This document shows positions 36,526 through 47,133 of a DNA stretch of 49,677 bases, piece by piece. This stretch comes from Belliella buryatensis (lineage in GTDB: Bacteria; Bacteroidota; Bacteroidia; Cytophagales; Cyclobacteriaceae). The translations under genes and the position numbers were made by a program. The number at the start of each line of letters is the position of its first letter. The first letter of the stretch is position 1. The DNA lies in assembly GCF_900188245.1 (NCBI RefSeq), contig NZ_FZOK01000017.1, forward strand, positions 7,597 through 57,273. Reading direction: 5' to 3'. The notes beneath the pieces are model-generated. The model was given only the letters and a program-made list of their open reading frames with translations. It was not told the origin of the DNA and did not search any database.

Positions 36526-39500
36526 TTACTTGTATAGCCAAACCCGCATTAAGGAAAGCAATTGATCTATATCTATAGGTTTTGAAATATAATCAGACAT
36601 GCCCGCATTGAGGCATTTTTCTCGATCACCTTTCATAGCTTTGGCTGTCAAAGCAATGATTGGTATTTTCGAATACTTGGGAAGGCTTTTGATGGCTTTG
36701 GTGGCTTCATAGCCGTCCATCTCTGGCATCATGATATCCATTAGGATCAAGTCTACATCTTTTAGCTGAGCTAACATGTCTACCGCAACTTTTCCGTTTT
36801 CGGCAGTATGGCATATGACTCCTTCCTCTTCAAGCAAGTTGGTAAGCGAGTATATGTTTCGAATATCATCATCTACGACCAACACATGCTTACCTTTCAG
36901 TATTTCATCATTTTTATGAAGTGTCCTGAAGGCAACTTGCTTTTCTTTAGGAAGCTTGGATTCTACACGATGCAAAAAGAGCTTGGTTTCATCTAGTAGC
37001 CTTTCATTGCTTTCAACTGTTTTGATGACTATTTTATTTGCCAATTTGAGCAATGTTTGATGCTCCTCTTTGTTAAGTTCCTTTCCAGTGTAGACAATAA
37101 TAGGGGTTTGGTTAATGGTATGTTTTTTCCTGATTTGCTCTATCAATTCAATCCCACTTATATCAGGTAAACCAAGATCAATGATCATACAATCAAAACG
37201 ATGGTTGTCGAAATGTTGTAAGGCTTCTGCTCCTGTAAATGCTGTATGTATCTCAATATCATGATCCTCCATAAGAGATTGGATCGCTGAGTTTTGGTTG
37301 CTATTGTCTTCTACAATGAGAAGTTTTTTTACTTTCCGCTTATAGAAATCCTCAATCTTGTCAAATGCCTTTTGTAATGAAGGAAGATCAACTGGTTTTT
37401 TGAGAAAATCAAAGGCACCAGCTGTTAGCGTCTCAATCTTTTTGTCTTGTCCTGAGATAATCTGTACTGGGATATGACGTAGTTCAGGACTATTTTTAAG
37501 CATTTTCAAGACTTCCTCTCCACTGATATCCGGGAGCTTGAGATCTAACAGAATTGCCATAGGCATGAACTTTAAGGCATAGCTTACCCCTTTGTTTGCT
37601 TGGGTGGCTATGATGCCCTTAAATCCTCTACTGCGAACAAATTCCAAAAGGGTCTCTGCAAAAATTGGATCATCTTCCATAATCAAGATTACCCGATCTT
37701 CTTTTTTTATAGTTTCTCTATCATCTTCAATATTGTGTTCTTTTTCATCCAAGGTAGGTAGAGAGGCAAGTTGATTTTGAGAATCCTGAGTTCGATTTGA
37801 CTTTTCAAAGCTTGGAGAATCTACGTTTTGGAGATCTTCGGTTTGCATGAAATTTTCTGGAAGGTATAGGGTGAAAATACTTCCTGTTCCAGAAATGCTT
37901 TCGACTTCAATTTCACCTCCAAGCGCTGAGGCCAATTCTCTGCTGATAGATAGCCCTAATCCAGTTCCTCCATATTGTCTTTTGGTGCTGCCATCAGCTT
38001 GTTGAAATGCTTCGAAAATAATTCCTAGCTTTTCAGCAGGTATCCCAATACCATTGTCTTTTATTTTGAAGACGAATGCATTTTTACATTTTTGAAGTTT
38101 TTTGTTCCTGAATTTTTGGGCCCCTCTAGTTTGTGATATTTCGATTGCCACATTCCCACCTTTTGGGGTAAATTTAAAAGCATTTGATAGCAGGTTTCTT
38201 AATATTTGATTCAGGCGTAACCGGTCAGTTTGAACTGAATGAATATCAATTAATGATTCCTTGATCTCAAAGTTTATATTTTTGCTTTGCGCTACTTCTA
38301 CAAACATAGTCTTCAGGTCTCTAGAAATTTCTGATATATCAATTTGCTCAATATCCAATTCCATTTTGCCTGCTTCAACTTTTGAGAGATCCAGAATTTC
38401 ATTGATCAAGGACAATAGGTCAGTTCCTGAACTGTATATGTTTTTGGCAAACTCAACTTCTTTCTCTGCTAGTTGATTATTCTTGTTTTCAGCCATCAGC
38501 TGAGAAAGAATCAAGATGCTATTGAGTGGTGTCCGCAATTCATGAGACATGTTAGCCAAAAATTCAGACTTGTACTTGCTTGTAATCTCCAATTCCCGAG
38601 CTTTGGTTTCTAGCTCGTTGGTTGCATTTTCAAGTCTTTCTTTTTGTTCTTGGAGGAGATTGGCTTTTTCTTCTAGCTCTTCGTTAGTTTGCTGAAGTTC
38701 TTCTTGTTGGGTCTTGAGTTCTGCTTCGGACCGGAGGAGCATTTCTGTTTTCTCTGTCAGCTCTTCATTGGTTTGTCTGAGCTCTTCTTGCTGGGTCTCC
38801 AGTTCTTCAGCTTGCCTTTGTGTTTCTTCTAATAGATCGCGCATTTTTTCCCTAGAAAATGCTGAATTGAAAGCAATGCCTAGATTTTCTCCAATCATAA
38901 GCATCAATTGAAGCTCTTCTTCACCAAAAGATTTTAATGTACCCAATTCAACAACTCCAAGTACTTGCTCGTCAAATATAATTGGGTAGAGTAGGAGGTT
39001 ATTTGGAATAGCATTACCTAATCCACTCTTGATTTTGATATAGTTGGAAGGGATATCATTGATGATAATAGGCTTTTTCTCTAGCGCTACTTGGCCCAAG
39101 AGTCCTTCTCCTAATTCAAATTGATTGTTTTCGCTCGATTTTGGTATGTATGCAAAGCTGCCAAAGAGACTGAAGTTACCTGCTTCATAGAGGTAGATAG
39201 CTCCTATATTAGCCTGAAGGTAATTGCAGATTTGAGTAATTACATCTTCAGCTAGTTGTTTAGGTTCTTTGTCACCTCGGATGGTATCATTCAGCTCAGA
39301 ATTTCCAGAAAGAAGCCAAGTCCTTTTCCGGTTTTCTAATGATAGCTTGAGGAGATTTTCTCTCATTTGTACAAGCGCTTTCCCTAATCTATCTTGATCT
39401 CCTCTGACTTGTATAGTTGTTTCGTAATCACCATTACCGATTGCTAAAGCCGCATTACTTAAATTTTGAGCATTTTGAATGAGAGCATTGAATGAAAGGG

Positions 39501-40587
39501 AAAGTCTACCTAATTCATCATTACTCGTTCTTAAAGGTGAGATTTCTATCTCCCCACGACTAATTCGCTCGGCAGATTTGGTGAGTTTTATGAGGTTGTT
39601 AGCGATGTATCTAGTCAGGTAAAATGCAAATAAAAGCGTAAGGCCAAACACCAAAATGGATGTCACTAAGATCAAATTGAAACGCGTTTTGGATTTGCTA
39701 ATCATTGATTCTACCTCCAGAATCACTTCATCAATAAAAGTCGTCTCAAATTCAAAAAGTTTGTCAAAACCATTGATGGATATGTCAGTCCATTCTTCAG
39801 TTGAATAGAGAACAGTATTTAGACTAGATTTGGATAGGATTTCATTCTTTGTTCCAATAAATTGATCTACAGCAATTCCTGAAAAAACATTGTGAAATAT
39901 TTCAAGTTCGTCACTACTTATACTTGATTTGAATTTTGAAATGTGGTAATCAAAAAGGTCACTAGCTGCTTGGAGTTTAGCTAATTTGGAAGTTTGATTT
40001 GTTTCTGAAAGTAGGAGTGATTTTATTAAAAAGCGAATAGAGGCATGTTGTTCCTTTGCACTGGATATGTGAAATATTTCATTGATCCTCTGTTTGACTA
40101 CTTTGTTTTCGGCTTGTTTACCAGAATCATCTATTTCGTTAATCAACAAATTGGTAATTTGATTGAAAGACTCCCTGATTTGCAAGATATTTTTACCTGA
40201 GTCATTGGATCTAAAGTCGCCTCTGATGAGCTCAAGATTATTTATTATAAGTGTTTCTGACACTTGGTTGTTGGTCAATCGGCCAAATTTGACTAGTTTT
40301 TGAAAAGTGGTGTTTGTCTTTGTTATCTCTGAATTGAGTTTTTGTAGTAAAGTAGGGTTGGAAGACAGGAAATGATCAAAGCCTGATATCCATTCTGACT
40401 CCATTTCCTGCAACAAATCAGTGATCAATTGTACCTCTTCTAGGTTTTGCCTAGATCGTGATAGTACCTGTGTAGCTTGGTATTCTTGCCAAAGGAGCCT
40501 TGTTGTGAAATAGACCAATGGAATGGATAAAAGGCATAAGAGGAAAAACAATTTCGCCTTTATAGATAGGTCATGGAATGTTTTCAT
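36526..40587 (-). CDS. Large hybrid histidine kinase with HAMP, GAF and three receivers
   Basis: A 1,353-residue inner-membrane protein. A membrane helix at 12-30, a long helical periplasmic domain resembling NIT-type sensors (35-300), a second helix at 304-325, HAMP (326-378) with a HAMP-like repeat (380-415), GAF (430-575), then a coiled coil (580-670) with repeated QQEELxQTNEEL. The kinase core has FLANMSHELRTPL (His682), a different DHp type from its neighbours, and a complete HATPase (DNGIGI, GTGLGLSIS). Receivers at about 958-1065, 1075-1190 and 1232-1350 each keep an Asp (LLDLKLPDISG, IIDLGLPDISG, LMDIMMPEMDG). It heads the unit with cheR and cheB, and probably drives their regulation through one or more receivers. 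Confidence 0.94.
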   Translation of the reverse strand: MKTFHDLSIKAKLFFLLCLLSIPLVYFTTRLLWQEYQATQVLSRSRQNLEEVQLITDLLQEMESEWISGFDHFLSSNPTLLQKLNSEITKTNTTFQKLVKFGRLTNNQVSETLIINNLELIRGDFRSNDSGKNILQIRESFNQITNLLINEIDDSGKQAENKVVKQRINEIFHISSAKEQHASIRFLIKSLLLSETNQTSKLAKLQAASDLFDYHISKFKSSISSDELEIFHNVFSGIAVDQFIGTKNEILSKSSLNTVLYSTEEWTDISINGFDKLFEFETTFIDEVILEVESMISKSKTRFNLILVTSILVFGLTLLFAFYLTRYIANNLIKLTKSAERISRGEIEISPLRTSNDELGRLSLSFNALIQNAQNLSNAALAIGNGDYETTIQVRGDQDRLGKALVQMRENLLKLSLENRKRTWLLSGNSELNDTIRGDKEPKQLAEDVITQICNYLQANIGAIYLYEAGNFSLFGSFAYIPKSSENNQFELGEGLLGQVALEKKPIIINDIPSNYIKIKSGLGNAIPNNLLLYPIIFDEQVLGVVELGTLKSFGEEELQLMLMIGENLGIAFNSAFSREKMRDLLEETQRQAEELETQQEELRQTNEELTEKTEMLLRSEAELKTQQEELQQTNEELEEKANLLQEQKERLENATNELETKARELEITSKYKSEFLANMSHELRTPLNSILILSQLMAENKNNQLAEKEVEFAKNIYSSGTDLLSLINEILDLSKVEAGKMELDIEQIDISEISRDLKTMFVEVAQSKNINFEIKESLIDIHSVQTDRLRLNQILRNLLSNAFKFTPKGGNVAIEISQTRGAQKFRNKKLQKCKNAFVFKIKDNGIGIPAEKLGIIFEAFQQADGSTKRQYGGTGLGLSISRELASALGGEIEVESISGTGSIFTLYLPENFMQTEDLQNVDSPSFEKSNRTQDSQNQLASLPTLDEKEHNIEDDRETIKKEDRVILIMEDDPIFAETLLEFVRSRGFKGIIATQANKGVSYALKFMPMAILLDLKLPDISGEEVLKMLKNSPELRHIPVQIISGQDKKIETLTAGAFDFLKKPVDLPSLQKAFDKIEDFYKRKVKKLLIVEDNSNQNSAIQSLMEDHDIEIHTAFTGAEALQHFDNHRFDCMIIDLGLPDISGIELIEQIRKKHTINQTPIIVYTGKELNKEEHQTLLKLANKIVIKTVESNERLLDETKLFLHRVESKLPKEKQVAFRTLHKNDEILKGKHVLVVDDDIRNIYSLTNLLEEEGVICHTAENGKVAVDMLAQLKDVDLILMDIMMPEMDGYEATKAIKSLPKYSKIPIIALTAKAMKGDREKCLNAGMSDYISKPIDIDQLLSLMRVWLYK

Positions 40588-40640
40588 AGTACTTAGGGCT
40601 AAGTACCTAAAAATATCAATAATAGATTGAAAAACCTATA

Positions 40641-41021
40641 TTAAAAAGGACCCAAAAGTGACTTACAGTCTTTTTCTGTCATTGGTTTTTCCCAAAAGCT
40701 TTTTACTACCTTGTAATCTTTGGCTTTGACTTTATCAGATTGACTAAGTGAAGAAGTCACGATGATTACTTGTGCTATATTTTTGAAGTTGCCTCTAGTC
40801 AAAGTATCCAAGAGATCCCAGCCACTTACCCTTGGCATATTCAAATCTAAAAATATCAAGAATTGAGTTTCTTCAAATCTTTTTGAATTGATATAATACA
40901 GAGCATTTTCAGCACTATTGAAGGTCATTGGATTTTCAGATAGCCCACTTTCTATGACCATGAGTTCATGATAAAATAGTACTCCAGGGTCATCATCTAT
41001 AATCAATACTTCAGTTTTCAT
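40641..41021 (-). CDS. Single-domain response regulator, second module copy
   Basis: A 126-residue receiver from the ATG at 41021 (MKTEVLIIDDDPGVLFYH). An adjacent ATG at 41024 is equally possible. Pocket IDDD, phospho-acceptor Asp in FLIFLDLNMPRVSGWDLL, switch IVTSS and Lys in FWEKPM are all present. It resembles the regulator at 27619 more than the Rcp1-like ones. It overlaps the end of the fused pseudogene by about 11 nt, the same coupling to a SHxVRAPL protein as at 27619-28023. It still looks intact although its upstream gene is damaged. Confidence 0.82.
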   Translation of the reverse strand: MKTEVLIIDDDPGVLFYHELMVIESGLSENPMTFNSAENALYYINSKRFEETQFLIFLDLNMPRVSGWDLLDTLTRGNFKNIAQVIIVTSSLSQSDKVKAKDYKVVKSFWEKPMTEKDCKSLLGPF

Positions 41022-43692
41022 CATGGGGATTATTTTCTTTTTCAGAACTCTTATGAATTGTGCGGATGATGTCATCCATTTCCATCAATCCATCTTCTAA
41101 TTCCTGTATGAGATCTTCTTTGCTTTTGTTCAAGTGCTTGAAGTTATTTGAATGTTTTAAAACATGTAAGATTCCCATGATTCTAGTTAATGGAGCTCTT
41201 ACAATATGTGATTGCTGCCAAGTGATTTCTTTGAGTTTGAAATTTTGCTGTTCAATATTGATGAGTGCAGTCTGAAGTTCGGTAGTCGAGGCTTCCAGCT
41301 CTTTGGTTCTTTCTAAAACCATTTCTTCTAGTTTTTTTCCTCTGCTTATTTTTTTTACAATGTAAATACTCAAAGCACCGGCCAAAAAAATTAGGAAGGC
41401 AATCATAAGTTTGAAAGCATTGCTTTCGAAAAAGAAACCATCCACTCTAAAACTAATAGTGGCAGGTTCAGTCCATCTGCCTGACTTATAACCGACTATC
41501 TCGATTGTGTAATTGCCATTTTCAATTGAAGTGAGGCTAATGATTCGGTCATTTCCTATGGGAATGTATTCCATGTCCTTCTTGGTAAACCTGTAAAAAA
41601 ATTGAGTATTCTCTGGATCATCAAAATCTACTGAGGTGAAACTAATATCAAACTTGAATGTCCCTGGTGGGATAATTATTTTTTCATTTTCATTAATGAA
41701 TAGATCACCGATTCTAAGTCCTTCTATTTGAATTGCTACTTCTTGGCTATCATAAAGATCATTTTTTGGATCCATTATAGCAACCCCCTTGATAGTAGGA
41801 AACCAAAGTTTACCATCTGGCATTTTGACAGATGAAGGGAAGATATTTCCATTAATTCCAATTCCGTTGTCTGCTACACAAAACTGCCAAAACTGCGTGG
41901 ACTCTATTGCCGAAATTTGAATTCTTGGTGGTTTATTAGAGTTTTGATATTTGAGAGCATTGTTGATGAGGTTCTGGAAAAGTAATTTGAGAGGAGTTCG
42001 CTGCGCCTTTATTGTCGGAAGGTACTGAAAGTGAATTTCACCATTTTTTTCTTCTAGTTCAGCTTTGAATAAAGGGATGAACTCTTGGATTAGAACATTA
42101 CAGTCTATTTCTTCAAAAGGTGTGTCCTCTGCGCCTATCTTAGCATATTCCAACAAATCATTGATTAAGCCAGTCATTCTACTTGTTGCGTCTAACGCAA
42201 AATGAATATATTTCTTAGCCTTTTCGTCAAGCTGTGTAGCATAGTTTTTTTCCATCAAACCCATGAAATTATGAACCATTCTTAATGGTTCTTTCAAGTC
42301 ATGAGATGCAATATAGGCGAATCGCTCCAATTCTACATTTTTCAATTCAAGTGCTTTTCTCGCATTTACTATTTCTTGAATTGGTCTGCCTTCTGGAATG
42401 ATGGCAATGACATTACCAGCATCATCAAACAATGGTTTAAGGTTGAAATGAATGGTGACTGTTGAGTCTTTTCCTAAAACCTCTACTTCGTATTGAATAA
42501 ACTCTCCCTGGGATGCTTTTTTGATGTTTTCTTTGAGCGTGTTTTGAGTTTCTTCACTGATTGTCTACCAATAGCATTCCCAGAATGGCTTTCCAATCAA
42601 ATCTTCCTTGGAAAGCCCAGCAAAGTCCATTGCTGTTTGATTGGCTTCAAGTAGAATCCCATCTGGGTTTAAAAAACCAATGAATTGAAATGTAGAATCA
42701 AAAATCCCTTGAAATTTTTTAGCCATTTCTTCTAATTTCAATTCTGATGTTTTGGTCTCGGTGATATCGGTATGGGTTCCAAACATCATTAGCGGAAGAC
42801 CTTCTTTAGTCCATGAAATCACCTTTCCCTTGTCCAAAACCCATATCCAATGCCCTTCTTTATGCTTCATTCTACACTCACAATCATAATAGTCAGATTT
42901 TTTCTCAAAACAATCTTTGAGTTTTTGAGAGGAAATTTTCAAGTCTTCAGGATGAGCAAATCTTTCCCAAGTTTGGATTGAAATGGGTTGAAGTTCGTCT
43001 AAAGTATATCCTATCATCTCTGCCCATCGTACATTGAATATAGTCTCACCTGACTGGACATTCCATTCTCAAGTCCCTACGTTGGTTCCTTTAAGGATAT
43101 TTTCAATTCTAGTTTTTTGTTTCTCTAGCTCGTCTAGAGCTAGTTTTTTTTCAGTGATATTTTGTATTTGTGCAATGTAGTGCTTAAAGCTTCCATCTGG
43201 ATTGAGGACTTTTGAACCACTTAAATTGATCCATATAGTCTCCCCATTTTTGTTGAAGTATCTTTTTTCAATTTGATAGCTTTCTATATTTCCACGGTTT
43301 AGTTTGTTTACATATTCCAAATCAGCATTAAGGTCATTAGGATGGGTTATTTCTTGAAAAGTTAGGGATGTTAATTCTTCGGGAGTATACCCTAAAAGTT
43401 TACAAAAACTCTTATTTACTTTGGTGAATCTTCCTTTTTCATTGACTAGCGCCATTCCTATAGCCGCAAATTCAAAAGCAGTGTTGAATTCGTCAAGGTT
43501 GGTTTGAGATTTTTGAATTTTTTGTTTTAGGGTAGTTAGATTAAAATAAAACAAGGAAACTAAGGAAATTATAAAGATTAGTGCAAAAATATCCCTCAGC
43601 ATTCCTGGTGTTTTGAAAAGGAACACTATTGCTATTATGCAAATGATCAAGAAGGAGAAGCTAATAATAAAGCTCCTGAATTTGAAAACCAT
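41011..43692 (-). pseudogene. Disrupted PAS kinase fused in frame to a propeller/Y_Y_Y sensor tail
   Basis: One frame of 894 codons with two internal stops. From the N-terminus: two membrane helices, PAS1, PAS2 interrupted by TGA at 43069-43071 (expected Trp in GTNVGT-W-EWNV), PAS3 interrupted by TAG at 42565-42567 (expected Trp in WECYW-W-TISEE), DHp with FAYIASHDLKEPLRM, then the HATPase only as far as VADNGIGI. At about 41850 it changes abruptly to NGNIFPSSVKMPDGKLWFPT, the last blade of a Reg_prop sensor, followed by a Y_Y_Y domain, a membrane helix, a coiled coil and WQQSHIVRAPLTRIMG. The G2 box and the rest of the ATPase are lost, so no kinase activity is expected. It looks like a deletion that joined two neighbouring genes, followed or preceded by two G-to-A changes. 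Downstream parts might still be translated from internal starts. Confidence 0.88.
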
Positions 43693-43793
43693 GGGTGGAT
43701 GATTTAGCGAACTGTAATTTAAATAAAAAAGAAAATAAATTTCAAAAATAAATATGATGATTATCTAAAATGATTGCCCAGCAGAATTTTACA

Positions 43794-46094
43794 TTATTTC
43801 TTAATGGTAAATGCAAAAGTGCTACCGAAGTCACTTTCTGATTCTACGTAAATTATCCCCCCATTTGATTCTACTATTTTTTTGCAAATAGCCAACCCAA
43901 TTCCATTGCCCTTGAATTCCTCCTTGGAATGCAAGCGTTGAAAAATTTCAAAAACCTTTTTTTGATGCTCTTTCGCTATTCCAATGCCATTGTCACGAAC
44001 AGTAAACTGCCAGTGAGAATTCAAGTCTTCACAACTGACATGAACTTTGGGATGATTGTTGGCCTTTTGATATTTGAAGCCATTTGATATTAGATTTTGC
44101 AAAAGTTGAAACATACCGCTTCTAGTAGCATGAATTTCCGGAAGCCTATCCCAAGTCAATAGGGCTTGTTTCTCTTCCAAAGTAGGTTGGAAAATTTTAC
44201 TCAATTCCATCATCATTTCATTGAGATTGATTGGTTCTTTGGCCACATTTGATCTGCCTATTCTAGAGTATTCTAACAGATCTTGAATGATTTGTCGCAT
44301 TCTTTTAGCTCCATCTGTAGCGAAGCTAATGTACTTCAATGCTTTTTCATCCAACTGGTTTTGATATTTTTTTTCTAGTTGATGTAAAAATCCAGTCACC
44401 ATTCTGAGTGGCTCTTGCAAATCATGCGAAGCGATATAAGCAAACTGCTCAAGCTCAGCATTGGAGTCTTCAAGTTGCTTGGCTTTATCTAAAATCGATT
44501 CATTAAGTGCAAGTAGCTGTTGTTCTGCCGCCTTATTCTCTGTGATGTCTTTACCTGTAGCATAGATCAACCCTTCTTCAGGAATAGGAGTAGCTGTCCA
44601 TGCTAACCATATAGTTCTACCAGTCTTGGTGATGAAGCGAGTTTCATATTTAGCTATACTTGATCCTGAATAGATTTCAGTGAGCACTTCAATCAAGTCT
44701 GAGCGATCTTCTTCAGGGGTGAAGTCCAAATATGGCTTTTTGAGAATTTCGGTTACTGAATACTCTAAAGTTGTTTCGAATGCTGGGTTGATTTTTTTGA
44801 AATAACCATCATATCCAGCAATGCAAAGTAAATCAGATGAAAGTTCAAAAAACTGATTGAGCTCGTCTTCAGCTTGCTTTCGTTTGATCATGGCTCCTAG
44901 CTGATTGAGGAGATCTTTTTCTAATTTAGGTAGAGATTTAAGGTTAACTTGCCTACCTATTGCAGCTAAAACTACTACAGCACTTACTGATTCTTCAAAA
45001 TCCACAGGATACGCGATTGCTCCTTCGAACCCGAATTTTTTTGAAAACCCTGTTCGAAGCAGATTTTCTCCAGATTTAAGGTCAGGGATATAGATTGGCT
45101 TTCTTTTACTAAATACTTCTGCTATTAGTCCCTTTTCACCATTGATGGGGCGAAACTCTCTTTCTGGGATTATATGATCAGGACCTTTAAAAGCAGTAAG
45201 GATAATAGATTGCTCATCCATACTACTAGTCCAGATTTCTGCATAGTCTAAGCCAGTAAATGAAAGAAATATTTTCAATGTTTCTTCAAACGCATCTTTG
45301 AGTAGTTTTTTTTCTGAAAAAATATCAGCCACTTTTAATCGAAGTGCAGTTTGAGCCTCGTTGTTTTCTTTTTCTGTTCCATCACGTGCTACACAATACA
45401 TCAGTTCGTCCAAGAAATCCCATTTGACAGACCAAATCAGAGGAACAGGAGTTCCATCTTTTTTGATATACCTATTTTGGAACATTGTCATATTACGACC
45501 TTCCATGATGTCTTTAGCAGCTTGGGCTGTTTTGGTATGGTCTTCTGGATATACAAAATTCATAAAAAGCTTTCCTATCATCTCCTCTGGTTTATACCCC
45601 CAAAGATCTATAGCTGCAGCACTCATGTCTTCAAATCTACCTTCTTTATCAATGGTACAAATGACATCCAAAGAACCATCCATAATTTTGGAAAGCTTGT
45701 ACCTGTTTCGGTCTCTTTCAGTTTGAATATTCTTTTTCTCAGTTATATCCGTCATCACACCTCTAGCGATAACTTGATTTTCGAACTGTATCACACTGAC
45801 TATATTATTTAGCCATTTGATATTACCCCATTGATCAAAAATTCTGAATTCAAAAGAATGATTTAGCCTATGCTCTATTTGATTTAAAAAATACCTAAGC
45901 GTAAAATCCCTATCAGCTGGATGAATTTTGGATTCCCAAAAACCTTCTTGAAGCCAATCTTCTTGTTCAAACCCAAGTATGTCTACTGTCTGAGGACTAA
46001 CAAAAGTAAATCTCAATGGTGTCATATGTACTTCCCATATGATGCCGTTGATTGTATTGATCAAATCTTCAGTTTGTAGATTTGGAGTTTTCAT
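43794..46094 (-). CDS. Multi-PAS/GAF sensor histidine kinase
   Basis: A 766-residue soluble kinase. Two PAS domains (about 5-120 with GVMTDITEKK; 130-245), a GAF domain (about 260-405; YAEIWTSSMDEQ and AIAYPVDFEESVSAVVVL), a third PAS (about 415-530, ATGKDITENK), then a DHp with FAYIASHDLQEPLRM and a complete HATPase (LQNLISNGFKYQ, DNGIGI, GNGIGLAICKKIV). No response-regulator gene is adjacent. Its DHp is closest to those at 46180 and 47130 (YIxFAxDGAKRMxxII), so these three probably arose by local duplication. Separate spacers of 85 and 101 bp flank it. Confidence 0.93.
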   Translation of the reverse strand: MKTPNLQTEDLINTINGIIWEVHMTPLRFTFVSPQTVDILGFEQEDWLQEGFWESKIHPADRDFTLRYFLNQIEHRLNHSFEFRIFDQWGNIKWLNNIVSVIQFENQVIARGVMTDITEKKNIQTERDRNRYKLSKIMDGSLDVICTIDKEGRFEDMSAAAIDLWGYKPEEMIGKLFMNFVYPEDHTKTAQAAKDIMEGRNMTMFQNRYIKKDGTPVPLIWSVKWDFLDELMYCVARDGTEKENNEAQTALRLKVADIFSEKKLLKDAFEETLKIFLSFTGLDYAEIWTSSMDEQSIILTAFKGPDHIIPEREFRPINGEKGLIAEVFSKRKPIYIPDLKSGENLLRTGFSKKFGFEGAIAYPVDFEESVSAVVVLAAIGRQVNLKSLPKLEKDLLNQLGAMIKRKQAEDELNQFFELSSDLLCIAGYDGYFKKINPAFETTLEYSVTEILKKPYLDFTPEEDRSDLIEVLTEIYSGSSIAKYETRFITKTGRTIWLAWTATPIPEEGLIYATGKDITENKAAEQQLLALNESILDKAKQLEDSNAELEQFAYIASHDLQEPLRMVTGFLHQLEKKYQNQLDEKALKYISFATDGAKRMRQIIQDLLEYSRIGRSNVAKEPINLNEMMMELSKIFQPTLEEKQALLTWDRLPEIHATRSGMFQLLQNLISNGFKYQKANNHPKVHVSCEDLNSHWQFTVRDNGIGIAKEHQKKVFEIFQRLHSKEEFKGNGIGLAICKKIVESNGGIIYVESESDFGSTFAFTIKK

Positions 46095-46179
46095 AGTTAC
46101 TAATATCTATTTCGAAATGGCAAATTAAACATCACTAGGTTGGGAGATCTTCAAGAGAATATTGATGGATGTTGTATCA

Positions 46180-47133
46180 TCACAATTGATTTTTTGGAAT
46201 CGTGAAGTAAAAAGTACTTCCTTTTCCCTCTTCTGATTCCACCCATATTTTCCCACCCATATTGGAAACTAGCTTTTTGGAAATAGCTAATCCCATACCA
46301 GTTCCAGCTACTTCATCGTGGGTATGAAGTCTTTGGAAGATATTGAAAATTCTCTCTTGGTATCTTGGCTTGATTCCTATGCCATTATCTTTTATTGCAA
46401 ATAGATATTCTCTTTTATCCTCTTTGAAAGTAATATGAATTTCAGGTGAGGTTTCTTCTTTATGATAAGACAAGGCATTCCTAAGTAGGTTCTGAAAAAC
46501 CTGTATTAACTGCACTCTTTTTCCTATGATACTAGGCATTGGATCCCAAGTGACTTTAGCTTCTTTTTCAAAAATAGTTTTCTGATGGGAGGCAACCAGT
46601 TTTTCCATCAGTTGATTCATATTGAGTTCTACGTCGTCTTCGTTGATTTTGGTGGCTTCTGAGAAGTCAAGTAGATCTAGAATGATTCTTTTCATCCTTT
46701 CTGCTCCGTCTATGGCAAATCGAATGTATTTTTTACCCTTGTCATTTACTTCTGAGATATACTTTCTCTCCAGTTGCGTCATGAAACTGGAAATCATCCT
46801 TAAGGGTTCTTGTAAATCATGTGATGCTACAAATACAATTTGTTCTAATTCTCTATTTGAATTTTCTAGTTTTTTAGATTGAGAATTGAGCTCTTCGTTA
46901 AGTTTCTCTAGTTCATTGATTTTGTTGGAAAGATTTATATGGTATTTCTTGACTAAAATATAAAGTAATATAGCTGTAAGAGTGACGTACGTGACACCTT
47001 TAATAGATTGATAATATTTGTATTCAAAAATATCAAGCGGCTCAAGTATTAGTTCAAGAATTCTATCACTTAATAGTATCCATAAGACACCGACCAACAA
47101 ATAAATCAATGCAATCTTAAAACTTGGTTTCAT
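46180..47133 (-). CDS. Short membrane histidine kinase
   Basis: A 317-residue kinase with almost no sensor. Two membrane helices (about 7-23 and 45-62) are joined by a ~20-residue periplasmic loop, then a coiled coil (65-98), a DHp with FVASHDLQEPLRMISSF (His105) and a complete HATPase (FQNLLRNALSYH, DNGIGI, AGTGMGLAISKKLV). Its start overlaps the end of the CHASE-type kinase by 4 nt, so the two are made together and might interact. Sensing could be through the membrane or through the partner kinase; that is inference. Confidence 0.92.
   Translation of the reverse strand: MKPSFKIALIYLLVGVLWILLSDRILELILEPLDIFEYKYYQSIKGVTYVTLTAILLYILVKKYHINLSNKINELEKLNEELNSQSKKLENSNRELEQIVFVASHDLQEPLRMISSFMTQLERKYISEVNDKGKKYIRFAIDGAERMKRIILDLLDFSEATKINEDDVELNMNQLMEKLVASHQKTIFEKEAKVTWDPMPSIIGKRVQLIQVFQNLLRNALSYHKEETSPEIHITFKEDKREYLFAIKDNGIGIKPRYQERIFNIFQRLHTHDEVAGTGMGLAISKKLVSNMGGKIWVESEEGKGSTFYFTIPKNQL

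Noticed and set aside
42565-43071. TGA and TAG at Trp positions as evidence for recoding
   Set aside because: TGA and TAG act as normal stops elsewhere (for example TGA at 17389-17391 and at the gene end at 8577, TAG at the gene end at 32856). The same gene also has a truncated ATPase, so decay is simpler.
45351-45812. 153-codon plus-strand frame opposite the PAS/GAF kinase
   Set aside because: It lies fully antisense to a well-supported kinase, has no recognisable domain, and a second overlapping frame is open there as well.
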